A DNA stretch of 43,836 bases. Source: UBA9732 sp963609725 (GTDB lineage Bacteria; Spirochaetota; Spirochaetia; Sphaerochaetales; Sphaerochaetaceae). Shown in pieces: positions 1-8,019 of this stretch. A program made the position numbers and the translations under genes. The DNA lies in NCBI GenBank assembly GCA_963609725.1, contig CAVDLI010000005.1:1-43836 (forward strand), written 5' to 3'. The notes beneath the pieces were generated by a model, which did not search any database, was not told where the DNA came from, and worked only from the letters and a program-made list of their open reading frames with translations. Every line of letters starts with the position of its first letter. Positions within the stretch are counted from its first letter, which is position 1.

Positions 1-7
1 GACATAG

Positions 8-44
8 AAAGAGGTCGGCTACTCATGGCAGCCGACCTCTTTTA
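8..44 (+). terminator. Rho-independent terminator
   Basis: A perfect 13-bp stem (8-20 pairs with 30-42) encloses a 9-nt loop and ends in a short T-run. It probably ends a gene lying left of the window. The stem is symmetric enough (A-run before, T-run after) to work in both directions. Confidence 0.8.
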
Positions 45-70
45 GTAAAGTGAATGAGTGGGCAAAGAGA

Positions 71-110
71 ACACCGCCTGTTTCTTTTTTTGGAAACAGG
101 CGGCGTCTTT
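71..110 (+). terminator. Second Rho-independent terminator
   Basis: The GC-rich arm CCGCCTGTTTC (74-84) pairs with GAAACAGGCGG (93-103) around an 8-nt loop, followed by CGTCTTTT. It lies about 30 bases after the first terminator, so transcription from the left is doubly insulated from the nrdD promoter. Confidence 0.8.
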
Positions 111-182
111 TAACCTTGCACACCAAAATTCATCAGCTGTTGCAAAAGTCGAAAGATTAAGTGGCAGCCTATTTTATTTACA

Positions 183-202
183 GAGGTTTTTGTAAAACTT
201 TA
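183..202. repeat. Dispersed repeat, half copy
   Basis: GAGGTTTTTGTAAAACTTTA matches one end of the family; the other end is missing. Confidence 0.5.
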
Positions 203-247
203 CCAAAAAAATATAAAAAATATGTTGACAGTCATGCAGTTTACAGT

Positions 248-295
248 GTACTAGTTATTGCGTAACACACGAGTATGAAACACTATATGTTGTGT
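248..295 (+). promoter_or_regulatory. Tandem NrdR boxes at the nrdD promoter
   Basis: The 16-mer at 280-295, ACACTATATGTTGTGT, fits the published NrdR-box pattern acaCwAtATaTwGtgt almost completely. A weaker copy at 248-263 (GTACTAGTTATTGCGT) lies exactly 32 bases upstream, about three helical turns, as expected for tandem NrdR sites. The upstream box covers the weak -10 candidate (TACTAG, 249-254) 18 bases after TTGACA at 225-230. NrdR represses ribonucleotide reductase genes when dATP is high. The nrdR gene itself is not in the window. Confidence 0.8.
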
Positions 296-384
296 ACATA
301 ACAAAAGATAAAATTGCTAAGTTAGTGGTCTTTCGCTACCTTAGCTATATTTTTCAACGCTATTTGATGGTGTGGAGGGGTATT

Positions 385-2793
385 GTGATAAGCACTGTAA
401 TCAAGAGAGACGGTTCTAGAGTCGATTTTGAAATTTCAAGAATTGAAAATGCAATTTCAAGAGCTTTTGAAGCTACTGGAAAAGAAACCAATAGACAAAT
501 TGTTGGTCTTATTGCTTTGCGTGCAGCTGCCGATTTTGGCTCAAAAGTCAAAGATGATGCTATTGATGTTGAATCTATCCAGGATAGCGTAGAAACCACG
601 CTTGCATTATGTGGATATGGAGATGTTGCAAAAGCATATATCTTGTACCGCAAACAGCATGAGAATGTGAGAAATGCTGAGCAGACAATGATTGACTACA
701 AAAAGACTGTAGACGGGTATCTTAGAGCTGACGACTGGCGTGTCAAAGAAAACAGCACAGTTAATTACAGCATTGGCGGACTAATTCTTTCAAACAGTGG
801 TGCAATTACAGCTAACTATTGGCTCTCACAAATCTATGATGAAGAAATTGGCCAAGCACACAGAAATGCAGACCTTCATCTTCACGATCTTTCTATGCTA
901 TCGGGCTATTGTGCGGGGTGGAGCTTAAAGCAGCTCATTAGAGAAGGTCTTGGTGGAGTAGAAGGAAAGATTTCGTCCCGTCCTGCAAAACATCTTTCAA
1001 CTTTGTGCAACCAAATGGTGAACTTCATTGGAATTATGCAAAACGAATGGGCAGGAGCACAAGCCTTCAGTTCTTTTGATACATATCTTGCCGCTTTTGT
1101 TAAAGCTGAAAATCTTAGTTACAAAGAAGTTAAACAGGCTGTAAGCAGTTTTATTTTTGGTGTAAATACTCCGTCTCGTTGGGGAACTCAAGCACCATTC
1201 TCAAATATAACACTTGACTGGACAGTTCCACCAGATTTGAAAGATCTTCCAGCAATAGTTGGTGGAGTTGATCAGGATTTTACATACGGTGACTGCCAAA
1301 AAGAAATGGACATGGTCAATAGAGCATTTCTTGAGAATATGCTTGAAGGAGATGCTAATGGTCGTGGTTTCCAATATCCTATCCCAACATACTCACTTAC
1401 AAAGAATTTTGATTGGTCAGATACTCCAAACAACAGACTCCTTTTCTCAATGACAATGAAATATGGAACACCTTATTTTTCTAACTATATTGGCAACACA
1501 GAAATGGAGCCAAGTGATGTAAGAAGTATGTGCTGTCGTCTAAGACTTGATTTGAGGGAGCTTAGAAAAAAGAGTGGTGGTTTCTTTGGAAGTGGAGAAT
1601 CTACAGGTTCTATTGGTGTTGTAACGCTCAATATGCCACGTCTTGCATACCTTGCTAAAGATGAAAAAGATTTTTATGCAAGACTTGATAAACTTATGGA
1701 TATTGCAGCAAGGTCTCTTAAAGTTAAGAGAACTACAATAACAAAATTCTTGGAAAATGGACTGTATCCTTATACAAAGAGGTATCTTGGCTCATTTGAT
1801 AACCACTTTAGCACTATTGGACTTGTTGGAATGAATGAAGCTTGCCTTAATGCTCAATGGCTTAAATGTGACTTAACAGATGAACGAGGACAGCGTTTTA
1901 CAGCACAAGTTCTTGACCATATGAGAGAACGTCTTAGTGATTACCAGGAACTTTATGGTGATTTGTATAACCTTGAAGCAACTCCTGCAGAAAGCACAGC
2001 TTATAGACTTGCTCTTCATGATAAGAGAAGATATCCAAACATTATTACAGCTGGAACAGAGGAGTCTCCTTATTACACAAATTCTTCAAATCTTCCAGTA
2101 GGATTTACAGATGACCTTTACAAAGCTATGGATATACAAAATGATCTTCAAGTTAAATACACAAGCGGGACAGTTTTCCATGTATTTTTGGGTGAGCAAC
2201 CAACAAGCTGGGAAGCTGTTGCATCTCTTGTGAGAAAAGTTGCAAATAATTATCAGCTTCCATATTTCACTATAAGTCCAACATATTCTATTTGTAAGGA
2301 CCACGGGTATATCACAGGTGAAGAGTACAATTGTCCAAAATGTGGCAAACCAACAGAAGTTTACTCTAGAATTACCGGATACTACCGCCCAGTACAAAAT
2401 TGGAACGTTGGAAAAGCGCAAGAATTCAAAGAAAGAGAGACTTACGACTTTGTGAAAGCCCACGATACAGAGCCATGTGGCTGCAATAAAGAGGCTCATA
2501 ATGTTGAGCAAAAAGACTCAAAAGATAAAGGCTCAAATGATACTTGTGAGAAAGCTAATGAGTCTGGAGAGCACATACTTTTTACTACAAAAAAATGTCC
2601 TAACTGCCCAACAGCAAAAGCTGCGCTAGATAGAAGAAAGATATCCTATAAAGTCATTGATGCTCAAGAAAATGCAGATATGGCTACATTATACGGCGTT
2701 ATGTCTGTTCCTGTTCTCTTTGTTGGAGGTGATAAAAATAATGCTCTTCAAGGAGCTGGAGCAATTGTAAGTTGGGCTAACAATGCTAAATGA
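385..2793 (+). CDS. nrdD: Anaerobic ribonucleoside-triphosphate reductase with fused glutaredoxin domain
   Basis: This is the class III glycyl-radical enzyme that reduces ribonucleoside triphosphates to deoxyribonucleotides without oxygen. An N-terminal ATP-cone-like segment (VIKRDGSRVDFE) precedes the catalytic barrel. The C-terminal glycyl loop RITGYYRP puts the radical glycine near residue 665, shortly after a Cys-rich Zn-site region (NCPKCGKP). After a polar linker of about 50 residues comes a glutaredoxin/NrdH-like domain with CPNC at about 738-741 and a VPVLFVGG segment. I chose GTG 385 because GGAGGGG ends 5 bases upstream and the protein then begins like other NrdD proteins; ATG 367 is the alternative. 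The open frame back to 292 runs into an NrdR box. The gene overlaps nrdG by 11 bases. The redoxin fusion suggests disulfide-coupled rather than formate-coupled reduction (inference). Confidence 0.93.
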   Translation: MISTVIKRDGSRVDFEISRIENAISRAFEATGKETNRQIVGLIALRAAADFGSKVKDDAIDVESIQDSVETTLALCGYGDVAKAYILYRKQHENVRNAEQTMIDYKKTVDGYLRADDWRVKENSTVNYSIGGLILSNSGAITANYWLSQIYDEEIGQAHRNADLHLHDLSMLSGYCAGWSLKQLIREGLGGVEGKISSRPAKHLSTLCNQMVNFIGIMQNEWAGAQAFSSFDTYLAAFVKAENLSYKEVKQAVSSFIFGVNTPSRWGTQAPFSNITLDWTVPPDLKDLPAIVGGVDQDFTYGDCQKEMDMVNRAFLENMLEGDANGRGFQYPIPTYSLTKNFDWSDTPNNRLLFSMTMKYGTPYFSNYIGNTEMEPSDVRSMCCRLRLDLRELRKKSGGFFGSGESTGSIGVVTLNMPRLAYLAKDEKDFYARLDKLMDIAARSLKVKRTTITKFLENGLYPYTKRYLGSFDNHFSTIGLVGMNEACLNAQWLKCDLTDERGQRFTAQVLDHMRERLSDYQELYGDLYNLEATPAESTAYRLALHDKRRYPNIITAGTEESPYYTNSSNLPVGFTDDLYKAMDIQNDLQVKYTSGTVFHVFLGEQPTSWEAVASLVRKVANNYQLPYFTISPTYSICKDHGYITGEEYNCPKCGKPTEVYSRITGYYRPVQNWNVGKAQEFKERETYDFVKAHDTEPCGCNKEAHNVEQKDSKDKGSNDTCEKANESGEHILFTTKKCPNCPTAKAALDRRKISYKVIDAQENADMATLYGVMSVPVLFVGGDKNNALQGAGAIVSWANNAK

Positions 2794-3490
2794 TAATAAC
2801 TTTAGGATAGGGGGCCTTGTCAAAGTTGACTCGGTCAACTATCCGGGGTTTGTATCCTGTACAGTTTTCACTCGTGGGTGCAACTTTAGATGTCCTTATT
2901 GCCATAATCCATCGCTTGTAGAAACGTCAAGTTGTGAAAGATTTGACAGCTTTACAGTGCAAGAAGTGTTTGATTATCTTAATCAAAGGAAGAGCCTTCT
3001 TGATGCTGTTGTTGTTTCTGGAGGAGAGCCTTGTTTGCAAAGTGGTCTTGCTGATTTTCTTAAAAAAGTGAAAGACTTGGGACTTAAAACTAAACTAGAT
3101 ACAAACGGGAGTTTTCCGCAAGTTTTAGAAAGGTTGTTAAAAGACGAGCTTTTAGATTATGTAGCTATGGACGTGAAAACAAGTGTCTCACATTACGAGA
3201 AAGTTGGTTTTCTACATGTTGATGACATTGAGAAATCGGTTTGTATAATTGAGGAGCGCGCGCCTGATTACGAGTTTAGGATAACGTGTGAGAAAAGCAT
3301 TGTATTGCCGGAAGATTTTAAGGCGTTGGGCATATGGCTAAGTGGTGCAAAAAAGTTTTACTTGCAACGTTTTAATCCAAAAGTTACGCTAGATGAACGT
3401 TTGAAAGGCACAGAGCAATATACTTTTGAAGAGCTTGAGAGTTTTGCGCGGGATCTTAGTAAAAACATAGATAAAGTTTGTGTTAGATAG
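2783..3490 (+). CDS. nrdG: Anaerobic ribonucleotide reductase activating protein (radical SAM)
   Basis: This radical SAM activase generates the glycyl radical on NrdD by reductive cleavage of S-adenosylmethionine, releasing 5'-deoxyadenosine. The cluster-binding motif CNFRCPYC (CxxxCxxC) lies near residues 33-40, followed by VVVSGGEPCLQ, the GGEP motif of SAM binding, near residue 79. At 235 residues it is a little longer than enterobacterial NrdG and resembles the form named NrdG2 in anaerobes. The start overlaps the last codons of nrdD, so the two are translationally coupled and presumably share the NrdR-controlled promoter. Assignment is secure from both motif and neighbour. Confidence 0.93.
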   Translation: MLNDNNFRIGGLVKVDSVNYPGFVSCTVFTRGCNFRCPYCHNPSLVETSSCERFDSFTVQEVFDYLNQRKSLLDAVVVSGGEPCLQSGLADFLKKVKDLGLKTKLDTNGSFPQVLERLLKDELLDYVAMDVKTSVSHYEKVGFLHVDDIEKSVCIIEERAPDYEFRITCEKSIVLPEDFKALGIWLSGAKKFYLQRFNPKVTLDERLKGTEQYTFEELESFARDLSKNIDKVCVR

Positions 3491-3516
3491 TATTTAATTG
3501 TATATTAGCAAGTAGA

Positions 3517-3551
3517 GAGGTTCTTACAAAACATTTTGTAAAATCCTTTAG
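3517..3551. repeat. Dispersed palindromic repeat (compact copy)
   Basis: This begins GAGGTTCTTACAAAA and runs into TTTTGTAAAATCCTTTAG. The core TTACAAAA (3524-3531) / TTTTGTAA (3534-3541) is a perfect inverted repeat with a 2-base centre. It lies just upstream of rubrerythrin and is one of about a dozen related sequences in the window. Confidence 0.6.
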
Positions 3552-3580
3552 AGATAGTCATTTATAAGGAAGGTCCAAAA

Positions 3581-4117
3581 ATGGGAAAGTATTCTGGAAC
3601 TAAAACAGAGAAAAATTTGGAAGCTGCTTTTGCAGGCGAATCACAGGCAAGAAATAAGTATACTTATTTTGCTTCTGTTGCAAAAAAAGAAGGGTATGAG
3701 CAAATATCGGCTCTTTTCCTTGAGACTGCTGAAAACGAGAAAGAACATGCCAAAATGTGGTTCAAAGAACTTGAAGGTATTGGAGATACTGCAAAAAATT
3801 TGCTTTCTGCTGCAGATGGTGAAAACTATGAATGGACTGACATGTATGAGAATTTTGCAAAAGACGCAGAAGCAGAGGGTTTCAAGGCTCTTGCAGCAAA
3901 ATTTAGACTTGTAGGTCAAATTGAAAAACATCACGAAGAGCGCTACAGAGCACTTCTTGAAAATGTTGAAACAGCAAAAGTTTTTGAGAAGAGCACTGTG
4001 AAAGTTTGGAAATGTCGCAATTGCGGACACATTGCTGTGGGAGAGAAAGCTCCAACTGTTTGCCCAACTTGTGCTCATCCACAGTCTTATTTTGAGATTA
4101 ATGCAGAAAATTATTAA
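3581..4117 (+). CDS. rbr: Rubrerythrin
   Basis: This cytoplasmic non-haem iron peroxidase reduces hydrogen peroxide in anaerobes, taking electrons through rubredoxin. The N-terminal ferritin-like four-helix region carries the expected di-iron ligands in FAGESQARNKY (about residues 17-27) and ENEKEHAK (about 51-58), with further glutamates around 94-130. The C-terminal rubredoxin-like domain has CRNC (about 144-147) and CPTC (about 161-164) for the mononuclear Fe(SCys)4 site. The length, 178 residues, is normal. AAGGAAGG precedes the ATG at good spacing. The gene is probably monocistronic: a repeat lies upstream and a terminator at 4211-4249 downstream. Confidence 0.95.
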   Translation: MGKYSGTKTEKNLEAAFAGESQARNKYTYFASVAKKEGYEQISALFLETAENEKEHAKMWFKELEGIGDTAKNLLSAADGENYEWTDMYENFAKDAEAEGFKALAAKFRLVGQIEKHHEERYRALLENVETAKVFEKSTVKVWKCRNCGHIAVGEKAPTVCPTCAHPQSYFEINAENY

Positions 4118-4146
4118 TTCTAAGTATTTAGAGTATTTAGAGTATA

Positions 4147-4193
4147 GAGGTTTTTGTGACTGCTCTTTATAAGACAAATTTTGCAAAAACTTC
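4147..4193. repeat. Dispersed palindromic repeat
   Basis: Ends GAGGTTTTTGTGAC and TTTTGCAAAAACTTC enclose CTGCTCTTTATAAGAC. The ends and the internal TCTTTATAA segment match the copy at 15466-15508. It lies between the rubrerythrin stop and its terminator. Confidence 0.65.
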
Positions 4194-4210
4194 TTTTAGT
4201 CATTTATTTC

Positions 4211-4249
4211 AAACGTCCATGCAGGCTTTCCTAGTGTGGACGTTTTTTT
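4211..4249 (+). terminator. Terminator after rubrerythrin
   Basis: The arms AAACGTCCA (4211-4219) and TGGACGTTT (4237-4245) form a 9-bp stem with a 17-nt loop that can itself form a small AGG/CCT hairpin. A run of seven T residues follows. Confidence 0.85.
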
Positions 4250-4271
4250 ATGTATGAAGTAAAGTACTCAC

Positions 4272-5711
4272 ATGCTTTCAACTAAAAACTCGTCCAATAT
4301 TTCTAATGACTCTAATCGTGCTCATGAGAATAGTAGTATGCATAAAAATGGTGTAGATTTTTCGCAGGGGAGTGTTCTTGAGAACATAGTTCGCATGGCA
4401 ATCCCAATGACATTAGCATTACTTGTTAATGTTTTATACAGCGTTGTAGACCGCATTTATATTGGTCGCATGCCAGAAGTAGGAGCTTTAGCACTTACCG
4501 GCATTGGACTTGCATTTCCCATCATAACAGTTATTACTGCATTTCAAAATTTGTTTGGTTCTGGTGGTTCTCCTCTTTTTTCTATGGAACTGGGGAGAGG
4601 AAACACAGATTTAGCAAAAGAATACTTATCAAATTCTGCTTTCATGCTCATTTTGACTGGAGCTATTCTCACAATTGTTGGATATTTAGTGAAAACTGAT
4701 GTTCTTTGGCTTATTGGTGCTTCTAGTCAAACATTCCAATACGCAAACGATTATTTAGACATTTATTTGACAGGCACAATTTTTGTAATGGTATCTTTGG
4801 GCTTAAATCCTTACATAAATGCATTGGGTTATGCCAAAACTGGCATGATTACTGTTTTAATAGGTGCTGTTATTAACATAGTCTTAGACCCACTCTTTAT
4901 ATTCGTTTTTAATATGGGCGTTAAAGGAGCAGCTCTTGCTACAGTAATATCCCAATTTGTCAGTGCAATTTGGGTATTGTTGTTTTTATGTGGCAAGAAA
5001 GTAGAAGTACGACTTAGCTTTAGAGGTTTTAGACCCAATTGGAAGAAGATTTCAAAAATAACATCATTAGGGCTTACAGAGTTTTGTTTTGCTCTGACAA
5101 ACAGTGCTGTTTCAATGCTCTATAATGCAAAACTCCAGGTGCTTGGAGGAGATGCTTGGGTTGGTGCTATGACAGTTGTAAACTCACTTAGAGAAGTTTT
5201 TATGACACTTATTCACGGCACTACTGGAGCAGCTCGTCCTGTTATAAGTTATAACTACGGTGGGAAGTATTACGATAGAGTACGAAGTTCTATTCGCTCC
5301 ATGTTTGTCATTATTTTCGTCTACTATGTGATAGTTTGGGCATTGTTTATGTTGTTTCCAACTTTCTTTGCAAGTCTTTTTGTTCAAGATTCCAAAGTTC
5401 TTGAATGTGCTAGAATTGGTATAAGACTTTTCTTCTGTATGCAATTCTTTATGGCATTTCAATTGACAGGACAAAGTACTTTTACAGCTCTTGGAATGGC
5501 AAAACATGCACTCTTTTTCTCGTTATTCAGAAAAGTCATACTTGTCATTCCATTTGCACTAATTTTGCCAAACATCTTTAATCTTGGCGTCTATGGTATT
5601 TTCTTGGCAGAACCTGTGTCTGACGTAATTGGTGGCATTTCTTGTTTTACAACAATGTACTTCACTGTCTACAGAAAACTTCCCAAGGCCGATGTCTCAA
5701 ATCTAGCATAG
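4272..5711 (+). CDS. MATE-family multidrug/toxin efflux transporter
   Basis: This is an inner-membrane cation-coupled antiporter of the MATE (NorM/DinF-like) family; the substrate cannot be told from sequence. The 479 residues show two similar halves of about six membrane segments each. The first helix reads IVRMAIPMTLALLVNVLYSVVDRIYIG, whose VDRIYIG ending is typical of the family. About 30 polar residues rich in Ser and Asn precede it, so a later start (ATG 4338) is possible. Neither start has a clear ribosome binding site; TAAAGT at 4260-4265 lies 7 bases before ATG 4272, which would fit a leaderless transcript, but no good -35 accompanies it. The gene ends 4 bases from the stop of the convergent 5716-7362 gene. 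Confidence 0.9.
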   Translation: MLSTKNSSNISNDSNRAHENSSMHKNGVDFSQGSVLENIVRMAIPMTLALLVNVLYSVVDRIYIGRMPEVGALALTGIGLAFPIITVITAFQNLFGSGGSPLFSMELGRGNTDLAKEYLSNSAFMLILTGAILTIVGYLVKTDVLWLIGASSQTFQYANDYLDIYLTGTIFVMVSLGLNPYINALGYAKTGMITVLIGAVINIVLDPLFIFVFNMGVKGAALATVISQFVSAIWVLLFLCGKKVEVRLSFRGFRPNWKKISKITSLGLTEFCFALTNSAVSMLYNAKLQVLGGDAWVGAMTVVNSLREVFMTLIHGTTGAARPVISYNYGGKYYDRVRSSIRSMFVIIFVYYVIVWALFMLFPTFFASLFVQDSKVLECARIGIRLFFCMQFFMAFQLTGQSTFTALGMAKHALFFSLFRKVILVIPFALILPNIFNLGVYGIFLAEPVSDVIGGISCFTTMYFTVYRKLPKADVSNLA

Positions 5712-5715
5712 TTAA

Positions 5716-7362
5716 TTACATTGCTTTATCGTTTGTATAAAGGTAGCGCTTAATTTTTTCTGTTGGCGTTCTCTCAAAAGGACTCTCTTGTAGTTTTATT
5801 TTGTGAATTTTGCTAAAGGATGCAAGTTTTTCATTAACAGTAGCTCTAATCTTTTCTAAAAAGTCTTGAATATTAACCTCTTTAGAGTCTTTTTGAAGTT
5901 CTTTTAGGTCTAAGCGAACCATAGCCGTTAGACTTGTATCCTCTGGAACAACAAGACTTTCAAGGACAAAGTTTTGTGCGTTGATAAGCTCTTCAATATT
6001 GTCTGGGTAAATATTCTCTCCACCTGAACCCAATATCATACTTTTACTTCTGCCTTTTATGACAAGCCTATTTCCTTTGAACTCTCCTAAATCGCCTGTT
6101 TTGAAATAACCATCACTTGTAAAAACTTCTTTTGTAAGCTCAGGCATTTTGTAATAACCTTTCATTACACTTGGGCCTTTTACCTGTATTTCTCCATCTT
6201 CTGGTGCAATTCTTACATCTAAGCCTTCAATAGGTTTACCAAGTGTTCCCACAACATGATCTTTTGGACCGCATCCCGCAATAAAAGGACTTGTTTCTGT
6301 AAGCCCATAACCTAAAGCATATGGAAAATGTATTTTGTCTAAAAATGCTTCAGCATTTTGGTCTAGTTTTGAGCCTCCAACGCCAAAGAATTTTAACCTA
6401 CCTCCAAAAGTTTTTCTAACTTTATGTCCCACAAACGAGTATATTAAGCGCGATGTTAAAAAACATTTTGTAAGTTTAGACAGCATTGTTTTTTCTCTAA
6501 ATTTTGGAGCAAGAGCCCTTTTGTAAACTTTTTCAATTAAAAGAGGTACAGACAAAATGATATGTGGGCGCACACTCTTTAAGGCTGGCATGAGAGTGTT
6601 TTGACTTGGAGCTTTTCCAAGATATGTAATTGAACAACCATTTATAAGAAGTAAAAGAAGTCCAATTGTAAATTCATATACATGGCTTAACGGTAAGATT
6701 GAAAGAGCTCTCCATCCTTTGTGTATTTTAATAAAAGGTGTAGAACATGTGATTGCATTCCATACAAGGTTTTTATTTGTTAGCATAACGCCTTTTGGCG
6801 TTCCAGTTGTTCCGCTTGTATATATGATAGAAGATACATCATCTTCACAAGGTTCCCTTAGTTTGAGCTGTTCTGCAATATTGGTCATTTTGTTTGAATT
6901 TTGTTTAAGTGAATTTGTTTCATTCGTTATGTAAAATTCTGTTTTAATTTCATGTGCTGTTTCAATTTGTATTATCTTTACCTTTGAAAATTCAACTTTG
7001 AAGATATTTGGTTTGTTGACAAAAACATATTTTGCTTCGCTATGCTCAAGAATTTTTTCGACTTCTGTTTTGCTAAAGTTTGGTAAGATTGGAACTGCTA
7101 TACCTCCAGAAAGGTTTATTGCAAAGTAACTTAATGCCCAATTTGGACAGCTTTCAGAAAGTATTGCTATTTTGTCGCCCTTTTTTATACCTTCTCTGAC
7201 AAGATAAGAAGCTAATGAAACAGCTTTCTCTTCAAGCTCAGAATACGATATTGTGTTATTTTGATTTTTATAGATTTCAAGTGCTTTCAAATTTTTGTAT
7301 TTTTTAGAGCATTCTCTTAGCATATTAGATATTGTGTATTGGCCTTCTTGTAAATGTATCAT
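5716..7362 (-). CDS. AMP-dependent acyl-CoA synthetase (long-chain fatty acid CoA ligase-like)
   Basis: A member of the adenylate-forming ANL superfamily, it activates a carboxylate with ATP to an acyl-adenylate and then to an acyl-CoA. The signature YTSGTTGTPKG (181-191) binds ATP phosphates, GYGLTETSPF (351-360) is the adenine/acyl motif, YFKTGDLG (419-426) holds the ribose-binding Asp, and the C-terminal TPTEKIKRY supplies the likely catalytic Lys. The length of 548 fits bacterial FadD-like proteins, and the order of motifs suggests a medium- or long-chain substrate rather than acetate. The start is supported by AAAGGAG at 7369-7375. A perfect inverted repeat directly abuts this site (7376-7410). 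Aryl or other acid substrates are not excluded. Confidence 0.85.
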   Translation of the reverse strand: MIHLQEGQYTISNMLRECSKKYKNLKALEIYKNQNNTISYSELEEKAVSLASYLVREGIKKGDKIAILSESCPNWALSYFAINLSGGIAVPILPNFSKTEVEKILEHSEAKYVFVNKPNIFKVEFSKVKIIQIETAHEIKTEFYITNETNSLKQNSNKMTNIAEQLKLREPCEDDVSSIIYTSGTTGTPKGVMLTNKNLVWNAITCSTPFIKIHKGWRALSILPLSHVYEFTIGLLLLLINGCSITYLGKAPSQNTLMPALKSVRPHIILSVPLLIEKVYKRALAPKFREKTMLSKLTKCFLTSRLIYSFVGHKVRKTFGGRLKFFGVGGSKLDQNAEAFLDKIHFPYALGYGLTETSPFIAGCGPKDHVVGTLGKPIEGLDVRIAPEDGEIQVKGPSVMKGYYKMPELTKEVFTSDGYFKTGDLGEFKGNRLVIKGRSKSMILGSGGENIYPDNIEELINAQNFVLESLVVPEDTSLTAMVRLDLKELQKDSKEVNIQDFLEKIRATVNEKLASFSKIHKIKLQESPFERTPTEKIKRYLYTNDKAM

Positions 7363-7375
7363 GGCAGGCTCCTTT

Positions 7376-7410
7376 CTTTGTTGACACTTTTTAATAAAAT
7401 GTCAACAAAG
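7376..7410. promoter_or_regulatory. Perfect 11-bp inverted repeat upstream of the acyl-CoA synthetase gene
   Basis: CTTTGTTGACA (7376-7386) and TGTCAACAAAG (7400-7410) form perfect arms around a 13-base AT-rich spacer. It abuts the ribosome binding site of the minus-strand gene. It could be an operator or an mRNA hairpin. A related palindrome lies about 60 bases away. Confidence 0.55.
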
Positions 7411-7445
7411 AAATAGTAATGCTTTGTTTTGTATGGCGCAATAGT

Positions 7446-7477
7446 TTTTTTGACTTTTTTCCAAAAAGTGTCAAAAA
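7446..7477. promoter_or_regulatory. Second, related palindrome in the same divergent region
   Basis: TTTTTGACTTTTT, a TCC centre, then AAAAAGTGTCAAAAA form an almost perfect inverted repeat with one unpaired G. Its right half, AAAAAGTGTCAA, equals 12 bases of the reverse complement of the 7376-7410 site, which suggests two binding sites for one regulator. Confidence 0.5.
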
Positions 7478-7541
7478 CGATTTTGAGAAAGTTTTTCTAC
7501 TGTTTTGTGTTTTCCTCAAGTGAGTGTATTGCAAAATTCAT

Positions 7542-7562
7542 GATGTTTTTGCAAAAATCTCT
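7542..7562. repeat. Dispersed repeat, short form
   Basis: GATGTTTTTGCAAAAATCTC is a near-palindromic short copy of the GAGGTTTTTGCAAAA family. It lies about 18 bases upstream of the gene at 7580. Confidence 0.45.
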
Positions 7563-7579
7563 TACAGAAGGTTTTTATA

Positions 7580-7906
7580 ATGAATGATAAAACACAAAGA
7601 AAATATAAAGTCATAACACTTTGCGGAAGTACAAAATTCAAAGATGAATTCTTGGAAGTACAAAAAAGATTGACACTAGAAGGTAATATTGTTATATCGG
7701 TTGGGCTCTTTGGTCATAGCGGAGACAATGAAGTTTGGGATGATGGGGTCAAAGAAATGCTTGATGATATGCACAAGCGCAAGATAGACATGGCAGACGA
7801 GATTTTTGTTATAAACAAAGGTGGTTACATTGGCTCTAGTACAAAATCAGAGATTGAGTATGCTAAAGCCAATGGTAAAACAGTGAAGTATTTAGAAGAG
7901 AAGTAA
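7580..7906 (+). CDS. Nucleoside 2-deoxyribosyltransferase-like small protein
   Basis: This 108-residue protein has the Rossmann-like layout of nucleoside 2-deoxyribosyltransferase-type proteins. It has an opening strand and turn VITLCGSTKFKDEF (11-24), a MADEIFVINKGGYIG strand and loop (about 71-85), and a final helix STKSEIEYAKANGK with a Glu at the usual catalytic position. Those enzymes exchange or hydrolyse the base of deoxynucleosides; many short relatives have no tested activity, so the reaction here is uncertain. AAGG precedes the ATG at about 8 bases. The gene stands alone, diverging from the acyl-CoA synthetase. No obvious link to that neighbour exists. Confidence 0.7.
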   Translation: MNDKTQRKYKVITLCGSTKFKDEFLEVQKRLTLEGNIVISVGLFGHSGDNEVWDDGVKEMLDDMHKRKIDMADEIFVINKGGYIGSSTKSEIEYAKANGKTVKYLEEK

Positions 7907-7948
7907 AAGCAATTTTGCTATTGCTTCTAAAATCTAAAACCAAGGGCT

Positions 7949-7994
7949 ACAAAGCTCTTTTTGTAAAAACCTCACTACGTCAGTTTTTAGAGGT
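7949..7994. repeat. Dispersed repeat, reverse orientation, with hairpin
   Basis: Read on the minus strand, GAGGTTTTTACAAAAAGAGC matches one end of the copy near 43831 (GAGGTTTTTGCAAAATGAGC). ACCTC (7969-7973) can also pair with GAGGT (7990-7994) before GCTTTTTT, so on the plus strand this may act as a weak terminator for the 7580 gene. Confidence 0.45.
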
Positions 7995-8019
7995 GCTTTT
8001 TTAGCTTGCATTTTTCAAT

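Larger units (their letters stand above)
111..384 (+). other. Intergenic leader of nrdD
   Basis: This stretch holds half of a dispersed repeat (183-202), a -35-like TTGACA at 225-230 and two NrdR-type boxes (248-263 and 280-295). The reading frame is open from 292, but that GTG lies inside the second box, so 292-384 is treated as untranslated leader. Confidence 0.6.

Noticed and set aside
292..384. N-terminal extension of NrdD starting at GTG 292
   Set aside because: The GTG lies inside the NrdR box at 280-295, has no ribosome binding site, and the added residues do not resemble NrdD. GTG 385 with GGAGGGG is better.
3641..4186. Long minus-strand frame opposite rubrerythrin
   Set aside because: It is the antisense shadow of a certain gene, with Cys/Phe/Leu-rich composition and no family features.
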